Shown: positions 18,822-27,370, counted from the stretch's first letter. The stretch is 64,000 bases of DNA from Streptomyces nymphaeiformis (GCF_014203895.1 NZ_JACHJY010000005.1:186001-250000), one strand, 5' to 3'. Numbers and translations are program-made. Notes: a model not told the origin generated them from the letters alone.

Positions 18822-19460
18822 TTACGGTCGCGAGATCAGCGTTTCGTCCACGAACTCCCTTACGTGGGAGAGGACTTGCTCCCTCCCCGTGCCCGGGATG
18901 CCGACGGCGACGTGCACGCTGAAGCCGTCGAGGAGGGCCCGCATCCGGGTGGCGGAGCGGTCCGGGTCGACCGCGCGGAACTCGCCCCGGGAGACCCCCT
19001 CGGCGAGGATCGCGACCAGGTCCCGGTGCCAGGCCCCCTCGATGGCGGCCTGCCGGGCGCGGGCGTCGTCGTCGGCGTTCTGCGACCGGTTCCAGACCTC
19101 CAGCCAGAGCGTCCAGTGCGGGTCGCGGGGCCCGTCGGGCACGTACACGTCGACGTACCCGTCGAGCCGGTCGCGCGCGGTCCCCGGGCGGGACAGCAGC
19201 GCGCTCCGCTCAGCGCCGAGCCGCCCCTCGCTCCACTCCAGGGTCTGCAGCAGCAGCTCGTCCTTGGTGCGGAAGTAGTACAGCAGGTGCCCGCTGCTCA
19301 TCCCCACCTGCCGCCCGAGCCCGGCCATGGTGAGCCCGTCGAGCCCCCGCTCGGCGATCGTGTCCATCGCCGCGGCGAGCACGTCCTCCCGCGGAGGAGC
19401 GGCCTGGTTGCGCCGACGGGGGTGGGAGGAGGAAGGGGTGGGGTTGCTGCTCTGACTCAC
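18822..19460 (-). CDS. TetR/AcrR family transcriptional regulator
   Basis: 212 residues. The N-terminal helix-turn-helix is REDVLAAAMDTIAERGLDGL-TMAGLGRQVGMSSGHLLYYF (about 25-65), followed by an all-helical ligand domain with the W-rich segment DPHWTLWLEVWNRSQ. A Pro/Ser-rich extension (1-22) precedes it. It starts 42 bases after the agmatine deiminase stop, so it closes the ureAB-ureC-aguA unit. I infer that it binds the palindromes at 22941-23028 and senses a polyamine- or purine-type ligand; this is not shown by sequence alone. Confidence 0.9.
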   Translation of the reverse strand: MSQSSNPTPSSSHPRRRNQAAPPREDVLAAAMDTIAERGLDGLTMAGLGRQVGMSSGHLLYYFRTKDELLLQTLEWSEGRLGAERSALLSRPGTARDRLDGYVDVYVPDGPRDPHWTLWLEVWNRSQNADDDARARQAAIEGAWHRDLVAILAEGVSRGEFRAVDPDRSATRMRALLDGFSVHVAVGIPGTGREQVLSHVREFVDETLISRP

Positions 19461-19502
19461 CCGTATGTTCTACCTCACCCGTTCCGCCTCCCCCTGCCGC
19501 GC

Positions 19503-20519
19503 TCAGACCTTCGGCTGCTGCTGCGTGATGCAGTGGATGCCGCCGCCGCCCGCGAAGATCGTGCGGGCGTCGACCAGGACGACCTCGCGGTCCGGGAAGA
19601 GGCGGCGGAAGATCTCGGCCGCGACCTCGTCGTGCGGGTCGTCGAAGGCGCAGAGGACGACGCCGCCGTTGCACAGGTAGTGGTTGATGTACGAGTAGTC
19701 GACCCAGTCGCCCTCCTCGTCCTTCAGGACGGTGGGCGCCGGGACCTCGATGACCTCCAGCGGGCGGCCCTTCGCGTCGGTCTGGCCGCGCAGGATCTCC
19801 ACGTACGTCTTCGAGCGCACGTAGTCCGGGTGGGCCGGGTCCTGCTGGCTGTGGACGAGGACCGTGCCGGGGCGGGCGAAGGCGGCGACGATGTCGACGT
19901 GGCCCTGGGTGCCGTAGAGGCCGTAGTCGCCGGAGAGGCCGTGCGGCAGCCAGATCGCCTTCGTGGTGCCGAGCTTGGCGTGGATCTCCTGCTCGACCTG
20001 CTCGCGGGTCCACTCGGGGTTGCGGCCGGAGCCGAGCTGGACGGTGTCGGTGAGGAGGACGGTGCCCTCGCCGTCGACGTGGATCGCGCCGCCCTCGTTG
20101 ACCAGCGGGGACGACTGTACGGGGACTCCCGCGACGTCCGCGACATGGCGGGCGATCTTGGAGTCGTGCTCCCAGCGGGCCCAGTCCTGGGCGCCCCAGC
20201 CGTTGAACACCCAGTCCACGGCGGCGAGTTCGGTCCCGTTCGTGACGAACGTCGGGCCGATGTCCCGCATCCAGGCGTCGTCGAGCTCGCGCTCGACGAG
20301 GTCGATCTCCGGGCCGAGGAGCGCCGCGGCCGACTCGGCGTCGCCGGGCGCGACGACCATCGTCACGGGCTCGAAGCGGCGGACGGCGCGGGCCACCGAC
20401 GCCCAGGCCGCGCGGGCCTCGCCGAGCTCCTCCTCGTTCGTGAAGGTGGGGTTGGGGCTGGGCCAGGCCATCCAGGTGCGCTCGTGCGGCATCCACTCGG
20501 CGGGCATGCGGAAGGTCAT
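19503..20519 (-). CDS. aguA: Agmatine deiminase
   Basis: 338 residues of the peptidyl-arginine-deiminase fold. Diagnostic segments: MPAEWMPHERTWMAWPSPN at the N-terminus, LDDAWMRDIGPTFV, NGWGAQDW, the pair LVNEGGAIHVDGEGT and GTQGHVDIVAAF with the catalytic His, and the C-terminal GGGGIHCITQQQP with the nucleophilic Cys. It converts agmatine to N-carbamoylputrescine and ammonia, a step in arginine/polyamine catabolism. It begins 10 bases after the urease alpha stop codon, so it is cotranscribed with ureAB-ureC, suggesting a shared nitrogen-salvage role. Confidence 0.95.
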   Translation of the reverse strand: MTFRMPAEWMPHERTWMAWPSPNPTFTNEEELGEARAAWASVARAVRRFEPVTMVVAPGDAESAAALLGPEIDLVERELDDAWMRDIGPTFVTNGTELAAVDWVFNGWGAQDWARWEHDSKIARHVADVAGVPVQSSPLVNEGGAIHVDGEGTVLLTDTVQLGSGRNPEWTREQVEQEIHAKLGTTKAIWLPHGLSGDYGLYGTQGHVDIVAAFARPGTVLVHSQQDPAHPDYVRSKTYVEILRGQTDAKGRPLEVIEVPAPTVLKDEEGDWVDYSYINHYLCNGGVVLCAFDDPHDEVAAEIFRRLFPDREVVLVDARTIFAGGGGIHCITQQQPKV

Positions 20520-20529
20520 GAGTCAGGTC

Positions 20530-22212
20530 CTAGAGGAAGTAGAGGCGGTTGAGGGAGACGGACTCGGCCGCCTCGGAGCGGATCGGGGACCCGTCGAGCG
20601 AGACGAGGCCCGTGCGGCCGTCGACCTGGACGTCGCCGACGCGGGAGTTGAACCGCAGGTCGGCCGGGCCGATGCCGCGGGTGCCGCGCACGGCGACGCG
20701 CCGGCGGCGGGTGGGCATGGCGTCGGAGCCGAGGTCGACGGCCGCCTGCGCGACGAAGGCCACGGAGAGGTCGGCGGGCGCGGCGCCGTGGGCGCCGAAG
20801 AGGGGGCCGAGGACGAGCGGTTCGCAGGTGTCGGTGGCGGCGTTCGGATCGCCCACGACCCCCCACGCGGGGAAGCCGTTCTTGATGACCATCTGCGGCT
20901 TGGCGCCGAAGTACTCCGGTCGCCACAGCACGATGTCGGCCATCTTGCCGACCTCGATCGAGCCGATCTCGTGGGCCAGGCCGTGGGCGATCGCCGGGTT
21001 GACGGTGAGCTTGGCCATGTAGCGCAGCACGCGCGCGTTGTCGTCGTGCGCGCCGTCGCCCTCCAGCGGGCCGAGCTCGGCCTTCATCTTCCCGGCCATG
21101 GCGAAGGTCCGGCGTACGGTCTCGCCGGCCCTTCCCATCCCCTGCGCGTCGGAGGAGGTGATCCCGATCGCGCCGAGGTCGTGCAGGACGTCCTCCGCGC
21201 CCATCGTCCCGGCCCTGATCCGGTCGCGCGCCATCGCCGCGTCGCCGGGCAGGTCGGTCTTCAGGTCGTGGACGGAGACGATCATCCCGTAGTGCTCGGC
21301 GACCGCGTCGCGGCCGAAGGGCAGCGTGGGGTTGGTGGAGGAGCCGATGACGTTCGGCACGCCCGCCATCTTCAGCACGTTGGGCACGTGCCCGCCGCCG
21401 CAGCCCTCGATGTGGAAGGCGTGGATCGTCCGGCCCTCCAGCACCTTCAGGGTGTCCTCGACCGACAGGCACTCGTTCAGGCCGTCCGAGTGCAGCGCCA
21501 CCTGCACGTCGTGCTCCTCGGCCACCCGCAGCGCGGTGTCCAGGGCCCGGGTGTGCGCGCCCATGTCCTCGTGCACCTTGAAGCCCGAGGCCCCGCCCTC
21601 GGCCAGCGCCTCCACCAGCGGCGCCGGGTCCGAGGACGAACCCCGCGCCAGGAACCCGATGTTCACCGGCCACGCGTCGAACGCGCCGAACGCGTGCTTG
21701 AGCGCCCACGGCGAGTTGACCCCGACACCCCAGACGGGGCCGAACTCCTGGCCGATGACCGTGGTGACGCCGCTCGCGAGCGAGGCCTCCATGATCCGGG
21801 GCGACAGGAGGTGGACGTGGGTGTCGACGGCTCCGGCGGTGGCGATGAGGCCCTCGCCGGAGACGATCGAGGTGCCGGTGCCGACGACGACGTCCACCCC
21901 GTCGAGGGTGTCGGGGTTGCCGGCCCGCCCGATCGCGTGGATGCGGCCCTCGCGGATGCCGATCGACGTCTTCCTGATGCCGAGCACCGCGTCGATCACC
22001 AGCACGTTGCTGATCACGACGTCACAGGTCTCGCGGACGGCCGCGGCCTTGAGGTGGAGGCCGTCGCGGGCGGTCTTGCCGAAGCCGGCGAGGAACTCGT
22101 CCCCCGGCTTCTGCGAGTCGGACTCGACCCGGACGACGAGCCCGGAGTCGCCCAGGACGACCCGGTCGCCGGCGCGCGGGCCGTGCACGGATGCGTACTC
22201 GTACGGGTCCAT
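20530..22212 (-). CDS. ureC: Divergent urease alpha subunit UreC
   Basis: 560 residues from ATG 22212, overlapping the ureAB stop by one base (TGATG). Nickel ligands are present: H132/H134 (DTHVHLL), carbamylated K212 (SGFKVHED), H241 (ALHSD), H267 (FHIEGCGGGH) and D355 (SSDAQ); R332 is also kept. The mobile flap is changed: where ordinary ureases have MVCHHLDP, this protein has IVSVHDLK, so the flap Cys is replaced by Val314 and the second His by Asp, while the general-acid His (H315) stays. No ureD, E, F or G is nearby, so nickel insertion must depend on accessory proteins elsewhere. Activity as a true urease is likely but not certain. Confidence 0.9.
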   Translation of the reverse strand: MDPYEYASVHGPRAGDRVVLGDSGLVVRVESDSQKPGDEFLAGFGKTARDGLHLKAAAVRETCDVVISNVLVIDAVLGIRKTSIGIREGRIHAIGRAGNPDTLDGVDVVVGTGTSIVSGEGLIATAGAVDTHVHLLSPRIMEASLASGVTTVIGQEFGPVWGVGVNSPWALKHAFGAFDAWPVNIGFLARGSSSDPAPLVEALAEGGASGFKVHEDMGAHTRALDTALRVAEEHDVQVALHSDGLNECLSVEDTLKVLEGRTIHAFHIEGCGGGHVPNVLKMAGVPNVIGSSTNPTLPFGRDAVAEHYGMIVSVHDLKTDLPGDAAMARDRIRAGTMGAEDVLHDLGAIGITSSDAQGMGRAGETVRRTFAMAGKMKAELGPLEGDGAHDDNARVLRYMAKLTVNPAIAHGLAHEIGSIEVGKMADIVLWRPEYFGAKPQMVIKNGFPAWGVVGDPNAATDTCEPLVLGPLFGAHGAAPADLSVAFVAQAAVDLGSDAMPTRRRRVAVRGTRGIGPADLRFNSRVGDVQVDGRTGLVSLDGSPIRSEAAESVSLNRLYFL

Positions 22213-22910
22213 CAGTCCTTCTCCTCCTCGGGCAGAACTCCCAGGTAGCCGCAGGCCGCCGCGCGCCGCAGGGCCTCCTCCTTCGCGCCGGGCGCGTCCA
22301 GCGGGCCGTCGACCAGGCCCGCGAAGCCGATGGCGACGCGGGCGCCGCCGATCGGGACGAGCCCCACCTCGGCCTCGCCGCCCGGGTCGAAGCGGAAGGA
22401 GGCTCCGGCCGGGATGGCGAGGCGCATGCCGTAGGCGGCGGCGCGGTCGAAGTCCAGGCGCGGATTGGCCTCGAAGAAGTGGAAGTGGGAGGTCACGCTC
22501 ACGGGCACCGTCGCCGTGTTCCGCACGGGGAGGGTGAGCGCCGGTTCGGGCTCCGGGTGTCCGGGCCCGGGCAGCAGCGCGCCCGGCGCCTCGGCGCCCA
22601 GGTGACCCCCGCCGATGGGGGCGGAGACGACCGCGAGCCGCGAGCCGTCGTCGAAGACGGCCTCGACGTGGACCTCGGTGACGACGTCGGCGACGCCGGG
22701 CAGGACGTCGTCGGGGCCGAGGACGGAGCGGGCCGCCTCGATCGCCTCGGCGAGTCGCTTGCCGTCGCGGGCCGCCTCGCAGACGGTGTCCGCGATGAGC
22801 GCGGTCGCCTCGGGCACGTTGAGCCGCAGGCCCCGGGCCCGGCGGGCGCGGGCGAGCTCGGCGGCGCCGAAGAGCAGCAGCCGATCGCGTTCCGTGGGGG
22901 TCAGTCGCAC
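22212..22910 (-). CDS. ureAB: Fused urease gamma-beta subunit UreAB
   Basis: 232 residues from the GTG at 22910, chosen because GGAGG lies 10 bases upstream and the product then opens VRLTPTERDRLLLFGAAELA, as in free UreA proteins. Residues 1-100 are the gamma part (NVPEATALIADTVCEAARDG, VLPGVADVVTEVHVEAVFDDG) and about 120-225 are the beta part (SHFHFFEANPRLDFDRAAAYG, RLAIPAGASFRFDPG). Gamma-beta fusion occurs in Helicobacter and in some actinobacteria. It is the first gene of the ureAB-ureC-aguA-tetR unit. Confidence 0.92.
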   Translation of the reverse strand: MRLTPTERDRLLLFGAAELARARRARGLRLNVPEATALIADTVCEAARDGKRLAEAIEAARSVLGPDDVLPGVADVVTEVHVEAVFDDGSRLAVVSAPIGGGHLGAEAPGALLPGPGHPEPEPALTLPVRNTATVPVSVTSHFHFFEANPRLDFDRAAAYGMRLAIPAGASFRFDPGGEAEVGLVPIGGARVAIGFAGLVDGPLDAPGAKEEALRRAAACGYLGVLPEEEKD

Positions 22911-22940
22911 GCCCCAAACACCTCCTGCAGTTCCGACACG

Positions 22941-23028
22941 TTTGAGCGACACTCTAAATGTTGAGACGCGAGTCTCCAAGCATTGACGTCACCGACAGGC
23001 GTAGGTCACATTGAGCGCCGCTCTAAAA
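22941..23028. promoter_or_regulatory. Three palindromic operator-like sites between ureAB and the NCS1 permease
   Basis: TTTGAGCGACACTCTAAAT (22941-22959) and ATTGAGCGCCGCTCTAAAA (23010-23028) share a TTGAGCG-N-CRCTCTAAA core; between them TTGAGACGCGAGTCTCCAA (22961-22979) has GAGAC/GTCTC arms. The pattern suggests one regulator controlling both divergent transcripts; the TetR at 18822-19460 is the natural candidate. Confidence 0.7.
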
Positions 23029-23058
23029 TTGCCACACCCGCCCCCGCAGGGAGTCCTC

Positions 23059-24483
23059 ATGCCGATAGAACAGCGCGGAGTCGACACCATCCCCGAGGCC
23101 GAACGCACCAGCGGCCCCCGCGACCTCGTCTCGATCCTGCTCGGATCCAACCTCTGCCTGGGGGTGATCGTCTTCGGCTGGCTGCCGGTCTCCTTCGGCC
23201 TCGGCTTCTGGGCCTCGGTGACCTCGGTGATCACCGGCACCCTCGTCGGCGTCGCCGTCACCGCCCCGCTCGCGCTCGTGTCCCTGCGCACCGCGACCAA
23301 CCTCTCCACGTCCTCCGGCGCCTTCTTCGGCGTCCGCGGCCGGCTCGTCGGCTCCGTGGTCGGGCTGCTGCTCTCGCTCGGCTACACCGCGCTGACCCTC
23401 TGGATCGGCGGCGACGTGATGGTGGGCACGCTCGCCCGCCTCGTCGGCCTGCCGACCGGAGGCGCCGCCCACGCCGCCGTCTACGCGTTCCTCGCCGCCT
23501 GTACGGTGGTCGGCGCGGTGTACGGCTACCGGCTGCTGCTCCGACTGAGCAAGGCGCTCGCGATCGGCATGACCGTGCTCCTCGCCGTCGGCCTGGCCGC
23601 CTACGCCGGGGACTTCACCACGGCAGCGGTCCCGGACACCCCGTACCTGCTCGGCTCCTTCTGGCCGACCTGGCTGCTCTCCGCCGTCGCGGCGGGCCTC
23701 AGCGGACCCGTGGCCTTCATCACCCTGCTCGGCGACTACACCCGGTACGTCTCCCCCGAGCGGTACAGCGCGAAGACCGTGTGGCGCGCCACCTGCCTGG
23801 GCCTGACCGTCGGCCTGCTCGTCCCGCAGCTCTTCGGCACGTTCACCGCGCTGGCGGCGCGCGGCGGCCTGGAGTACGCGGGCCCGCTCGTCGCCGCGTC
23901 CCCCGTCTGGTACCTCGTACCGCTCCTGATCGCCGCCACCGCCGGCTCCGTCGGCAACGCGGGGCTGATGCTGTACTCGATGGGCCTCGACCTCGACGCC
24001 ATCCTGCCGAAGGCCACGCGCGCGCGTGCCACCCTCGTCGTCGCGGCCGTGGCGACGGCCTTCGTCTTCCTCGGCCACTTCGCCTCGGACGCCCAGACGG
24101 CGATGACCTCGTTCGTGCTGCTGCTCACCGCGATCGGGACCCCGTGGGCGGTGATCACCCTGATCGGGCACGCGCGCTGCGGCGGCGCGTACGACCCGGA
24201 GGCGCTCCAGGTCTTCAACAACCGCTCGCGCGGCGGGACCTACTGGTTCTCGGCGGGCTGGCACCCGCGCGCCACCTTCTCCTGGGCGGTCGGCGCGGCG
24301 GTCGGCCTGGCCGCGGTGTCGACACCCCTCTACGAGGGGCCGCTGCTCGCCCTGACGGGCGGGATCGACTGCAGCTTCGTGTTCTCGGGGATCGTGGGCG
24401 GCGCGCTGTACGCCGTCCTGACGCCGAACAGGGCTCCCGAGACCGTGACGACGGCCCCGGAAGCCCTGGTCCAGGCGGACTGA
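23059..24483 (+). CDS. NCS1 family nucleobase/cytosine permease (CodB-like)
   Basis: 474 residues from ATG 23059 with GGGAG upstream, and about 12 hydrophobic segments. Typical NCS1 features: the conserved entry GSNLCLGVIVFGWLPVSFGL in helix 1, SGAFFGVRGRLVGSVVGL, LLGDYTRYVSPERYSAKTVW and GNAGLMLYSMGLDLDAILP. Relatives import cytosine, purines, allantoin or related N-rich heterocycles. It is transcribed divergently from the urease/agmatine unit across shared palindromes, which suggests import of a nitrogen-rich compound whose breakdown releases urea or ammonia. Confidence 0.9.
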   Translation: MPIEQRGVDTIPEAERTSGPRDLVSILLGSNLCLGVIVFGWLPVSFGLGFWASVTSVITGTLVGVAVTAPLALVSLRTATNLSTSSGAFFGVRGRLVGSVVGLLLSLGYTALTLWIGGDVMVGTLARLVGLPTGGAAHAAVYAFLAACTVVGAVYGYRLLLRLSKALAIGMTVLLAVGLAAYAGDFTTAAVPDTPYLLGSFWPTWLLSAVAAGLSGPVAFITLLGDYTRYVSPERYSAKTVWRATCLGLTVGLLVPQLFGTFTALAARGGLEYAGPLVAASPVWYLVPLLIAATAGSVGNAGLMLYSMGLDLDAILPKATRARATLVVAAVATAFVFLGHFASDAQTAMTSFVLLLTAIGTPWAVITLIGHARCGGAYDPEALQVFNNRSRGGTYWFSAGWHPRATFSWAVGAAVGLAAVSTPLYEGPLLALTGGIDCSFVFSGIVGGALYAVLTPNRAPETVTTAPEALVQAD

Positions 24484-24486
24484 CGA

Positions 24487-25593
24487 CTAGCCGAGCTTAT
24501 GCATCCAGCCGTGCGTGTCCTCGGCCCTGCCGGTCTGGACGGCGAGCAGCGCCTCGCGCAGCTTCAGCGTGACCTCGCCGGGCTCGCCGCCCGACTGCTG
24601 CCACTCGCCCCGGGCCGACTTGACCGTGCCGACCGGGGTGATGACGGCGGCGGTGCCGCAGGCGAAGACCTCGGTGAGGGTGCCGTTCTCGGTGTCGGCC
24701 TGCCACTGGTCGATGGAGACGCGGGCCTCCTCGGACTCGTAGCCCAGGTCCTTGGCGACCTGGAGGAGCGAGTCGCGGGTGACGCCCGCGAGCAGCGAAC
24801 CGGTGAGGGTCGGGGTGACGATCTTCGGCTTTTCATTGGACACAGCGCCGTACACGAAGTACAGGTTCATGCCGCCGAGTTCCTCGACCCACTTGTGCTC
24901 GACCGCGTCGAGGTAGCAGACCTGGTCGCAGCCCTTGGCCGCCGCCTCGGCCTGCGCGAGCAGGGAGGCCGCGTAGTTGCCGCCGGTCTTGGCGTCGCCG
25001 ACGCCGCCGGGGACGGCGCGGACGCGGTCCTCGGAGGCCCAGATGGAGACGGGCTTGACGCCGCCGGGGAAGTAGGCGCCGGCCGGGGAGGCGATGACGA
25101 CGAAGAGGTACTCGTTGGCCGGGCGGACGCCCAGGCCGACCTCGGTGGCGATCATGAACGGACGCAGGTAGAGCGAGGACTCGCCGCCGTGCTCGGGAAC
25201 CCAGGCCTCGTCCTGCCGGACGAGGACGTCGCAGGCCTCGATGAAGGTCTCCACCGGCAGCTCGGGCATGCCGAGGCGGTGCGCGGAGCGCTGGAAGCGG
25301 CGGGCGTTGGCGTCGGGACGGAAGGTGGCGACCGAGCCGTCGGGGCGGCGGTAGGCCTTCAGGCCCTCGAAGATCTCCTGCGCGTAGTGCAGGACGTTCG
25401 TGGCCGGGTCCAGGGAGAGCGGGCCGTACGGCACGAGCTGGGCGTCGTGCCAGCCGCGGCCCTCGGTCCACCGGATGGTGACCATGTGGTCGGTGAAGTA
25501 GCGGCCGAATCCCGGGTTGGCCAGGATCGCCTCGCGCTCCGCGGCGGACAGCGGGCTGGAGGAGGGCTTGAGCTCGATCGTGGGCGTCGTCAT
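24487..25593 (-). CDS. ilvE: Branched-chain amino acid aminotransferase
   Basis: 368 residues from ATG 25593. A class IV PLP aminotransferase of the long (type II) BCAT group: MVTIRWTEGRGWHDAQLVPY, the segment FEGLKAYRRPDGSVATFRPD, GGNYAASLLAQAEAAAKGCDQVCYLD with the PLP Lys in the first part (GVGDAKTGGNY), EELGGMNLYFVY, and GTAAVITPVGTV. It transfers the amino group between glutamate and the 2-oxo acids of Leu, Ile and Val, in both synthesis and breakdown. It is convergent with the permease gene (3 bases apart) and lies downstream of leuB on the same strand, with a hairpin between. Confidence 0.96.
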   Translation of the reverse strand: MTTPTIELKPSSSPLSAAEREAILANPGFGRYFTDHMVTIRWTEGRGWHDAQLVPYGPLSLDPATNVLHYAQEIFEGLKAYRRPDGSVATFRPDANARRFQRSAHRLGMPELPVETFIEACDVLVRQDEAWVPEHGGESSLYLRPFMIATEVGLGVRPANEYLFVVIASPAGAYFPGGVKPVSIWASEDRVRAVPGGVGDAKTGGNYAASLLAQAEAAAKGCDQVCYLDAVEHKWVEELGGMNLYFVYGAVSNEKPKIVTPTLTGSLLAGVTRDSLLQVAKDLGYESEEARVSIDQWQADTENGTLTEVFACGTAAVITPVGTVKSARGEWQQSGGEPGEVTLKLREALLAVQTGRAEDTHGWMHKLG

Positions 25594-25792
25594 GAGTGCG
25601 TGTCCTTCACCGGTTGTGATGGGGAGGACCGCGCGCGCACGCCGTCGACGGGGACTGTCGTCCCTGACGAGCCAGGCGTACGGGCGTGCCCGTATGCCGC
25701 GGCCCCACGTTCGATTATCGCCCGTGGGGACCTGTGCGGAAAACGGGTGGCGCGGTCCGGCGTTCGGGGGGGCCCCGCGGCCGCGCATGGGA

Positions 25793-25825
25793 CAGCCGCC
25801 GGGCACTGGTGCGACCCGGCGGCTG
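25793..25825 (-). terminator. Terminator hairpin after leuB
   Basis: Perfect 11-bp arms CAGCCGCCGGG (25793-25803) and CCCGGCGGCTG (25815-25825), 25 bases past the leuB stop. Confidence 0.75.
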
Positions 25826-25849
25826 CTGTCTGCTGTCAGTCGGCGCGGG

Positions 25850-26890
25850 TCAGCTCGCTACTCGCGCGGCGAGCGCGTCGCCGATCTCGTCCGTCGTACG
25901 GACGGAGTCGCCGCGCTCGGTGAGGTCGGCCGCGACGGCCTCCTCGACCCGGGCGGCCTCGGCCTCGTAGCCGAGGTGGCGGAGCAGGAGGGCGACGGAG
26001 AGGACGGTGGCCGTGGGGTCGGCCTTGCCCTGGCCCGCGATGTCCGGCGCGGAGCCGTGGACCGGCTCGAACATGGACGGGAACTCGCCGCTCGGGTTGA
26101 TGTTGCCCGAGGCGGCGACGCCGATGCCGCCGGAGACGGCCGCGGCGAGGTCGGTGATGATGTCGCCGAAGAGGTTGTCGGTGACGATGACGTCGAAGCG
26201 GGCCGGGTCGGTGACGAGGAAGATCGTCGCGGCGTCGACGTGCAGGTAGTCGGTGGTGACCTCGGGGAACTCGGCCGCCACCTTGGTGAAGATGTTCGTC
26301 CAGAGGTGGCCGGCGAAGGTCAGCACGTTGTTCTTGTGGACCAGCGTCAGCTTCTTGCGCGGACGGGCCTGGGCGCGGGCGAAGGCGTCGCGGACCACGC
26401 GCTCGACACCGAAGGCGGTGTTGACCGAGACCTCGGTGGCGACCTCGTGCTCGGTGCCCTTGCGGATGGTGCCGCCGTTGCCCGTGTACGGACCCTCGGT
26501 GCCCTCGCGGACCACGACGAAGTCGATCTCGGGCTGGCCGGCGAGCGGGGTCGCGACGCCGGGGAGCAGCTTCGAGGGACGCAGGTTCACGTGGTGGTCG
26601 AAGGCGAAGCGGAGCTTCAGCAGGAAGCCGCGCTCCAGGACGCCGGACGGCACCGACGGGTCGCCGATGGCGCCGAGCAGGATGGCGTCGTGCTTCTTGA
26701 GGGAGTCGAGGTCGGCGTCGGTGAGGGTCTCACCGGTGGCGTGGTAGCGCTTGGCGCCGAAGTCGTACTCCTCGGTCTCCAGCTTCACGTCCTGGGGAAG
26801 GACGGCCGCGAGGATCTTGAGGCCCTGGGCCACGACCTCCTGGCCGATGCCGTCGCCGGGGATGACTGCGAGATTGATGCTGTGAGACAT
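25850..26890 (-). CDS. leuB: 3-isopropylmalate dehydrogenase
   Basis: 346 residues. Beta-decarboxylating dehydrogenase fold: NLAVIPGDGIGQEVVAQGLK at the start, GAIGDPSVP, the substrate arginines in LRFAFDHHVNLRPSKL, the KNNVLTF segment, DAATIFLV, VTDNLFGDIITDLAAAVSGG with the metal-binding Asp residues, and EPVHGSAPDIAGQGKADPT. It oxidises 3-isopropylmalate to 2-oxoisocaproate in leucine synthesis, using NAD+. Shorter than the proteobacterial form by about 15 residues, as usual in actinobacteria. A -10-like TAGGGT and a 7-bp-arm palindrome lie upstream. Confidence 0.96.
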   Translation of the reverse strand: MSHSINLAVIPGDGIGQEVVAQGLKILAAVLPQDVKLETEEYDFGAKRYHATGETLTDADLDSLKKHDAILLGAIGDPSVPSGVLERGFLLKLRFAFDHHVNLRPSKLLPGVATPLAGQPEIDFVVVREGTEGPYTGNGGTIRKGTEHEVATEVSVNTAFGVERVVRDAFARAQARPRKKLTLVHKNNVLTFAGHLWTNIFTKVAAEFPEVTTDYLHVDAATIFLVTDPARFDVIVTDNLFGDIITDLAAAVSGGIGVAASGNINPSGEFPSMFEPVHGSAPDIAGQGKADPTATVLSVALLLRHLGYEAEAARVEEAVAADLTERGDSVRTTDEIGDALAARVAS

Positions 26891-26929
26891 GTCGGCACCC
26901 TACTCTTCGTCCCATCGTCTGACACGTGA

Positions 26930-26946
26930 CGTCCACCATGTGGACG
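26930..26946. promoter_or_regulatory. Palindrome CGTCCAC-CAT-GTGGACG upstream of leuB
   Basis: A perfect 7-bp inverted repeat with a 3-base centre, about 40 bases before the leuB start, close to where the -35 region would fall if TAGGGT (near 26901) is the -10. Candidate site for an IclR-type leucine regulator (NdgR/LtbR group); the assignment is inference. Confidence 0.5.
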
Positions 26947-26980
26947 AAGCGCCATGTCGCGGAACGGAAGTGGAACAGGA

Positions 26981-27112
26981 TCAGTGGCCGGTGGAACCGC
27001 CGTTGTCACGGCGGTCGAGCGCACGCTGGAGGGCGGCGGCGGCGTTCTGACGGGCCTCGTCGCTGGGACGGTTGGCGGAGTGGCGGACGCGGCGGGCGGT
27101 CTGAGTGGCCAT
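26981..27112 (-). CDS. Small basic protein, 43 residues, unknown function
   Basis: Reads MATQTARRVRHSANRPSDEA and ends RRDNGGSTGH. ATG at 27112 has AAGGAG 10 bases upstream, and codon use is typical, so I consider it a real gene although short. It is hydrophilic with many Arg residues and a short helix (EARQNAAAALQRALDRR). Upstream there is a 16-base direct repeat with GATCA/TGATC symmetry. It is on the same strand as leuB, 90 bases upstream, and may share its transcript. Confidence 0.7.
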   Translation of the reverse strand: MATQTARRVRHSANRPSDEARQNAAAALQRALDRRDNGGSTGH

Positions 27113-27128
27113 GGGGGATCGACTCCTT

Positions 27129-27170
27129 GAGATCAGTGGTGATCCGGATGTGCGGAGATCAGTGGTGATC
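27129..27170. repeat. Tandem 16-bp repeats with inner symmetry
   Basis: GAGATCAGTGGTGATC occurs at 27129-27144 and again at 27155-27170. Each copy contains GATCA-N4-TGATC, so each could be a dimer site. They lie in the 5' leader of the 43-residue gene. The rest of 27171-27370 holds a small stem (CGCTT-GATG-AAGCG near 27245) and is AT-richer than its surroundings; I see no gene in it. Confidence 0.55.
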
Positions 27171-27370
27171 GAAGGCGCCGGAAGGGGCGGGGAGCGCCGC
27201 CGCAGGGGTTGCCTGCACAGGGCATCGCGCTCTCGACCGCCCTTCGCTTGATGAAGCGAGACGTTCGGCTCCTACAAAGCTAGGGCAGGGCTCCGCATCT
27301 GTCTCCACAATTACTCGGACTTCCTACTATCTGAGACGGCACACTCAGCCACGGCATCTAGATTGCATTC

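Noticed and set aside
15396..20552. A plus-strand open frame of about 1700 codons opposite cimA, the MHS transporter, TetR and agmatine deiminase
   Set aside because: Antisense shadow; it spans four recognisable minus-strand genes and shows no domain.
22212..22979. An upstream in-frame ATG at 22979 as the ureAB start
   Set aside because: It lies inside the operator region, has no ribosome site, and adds 23 residues absent from UreA proteins.
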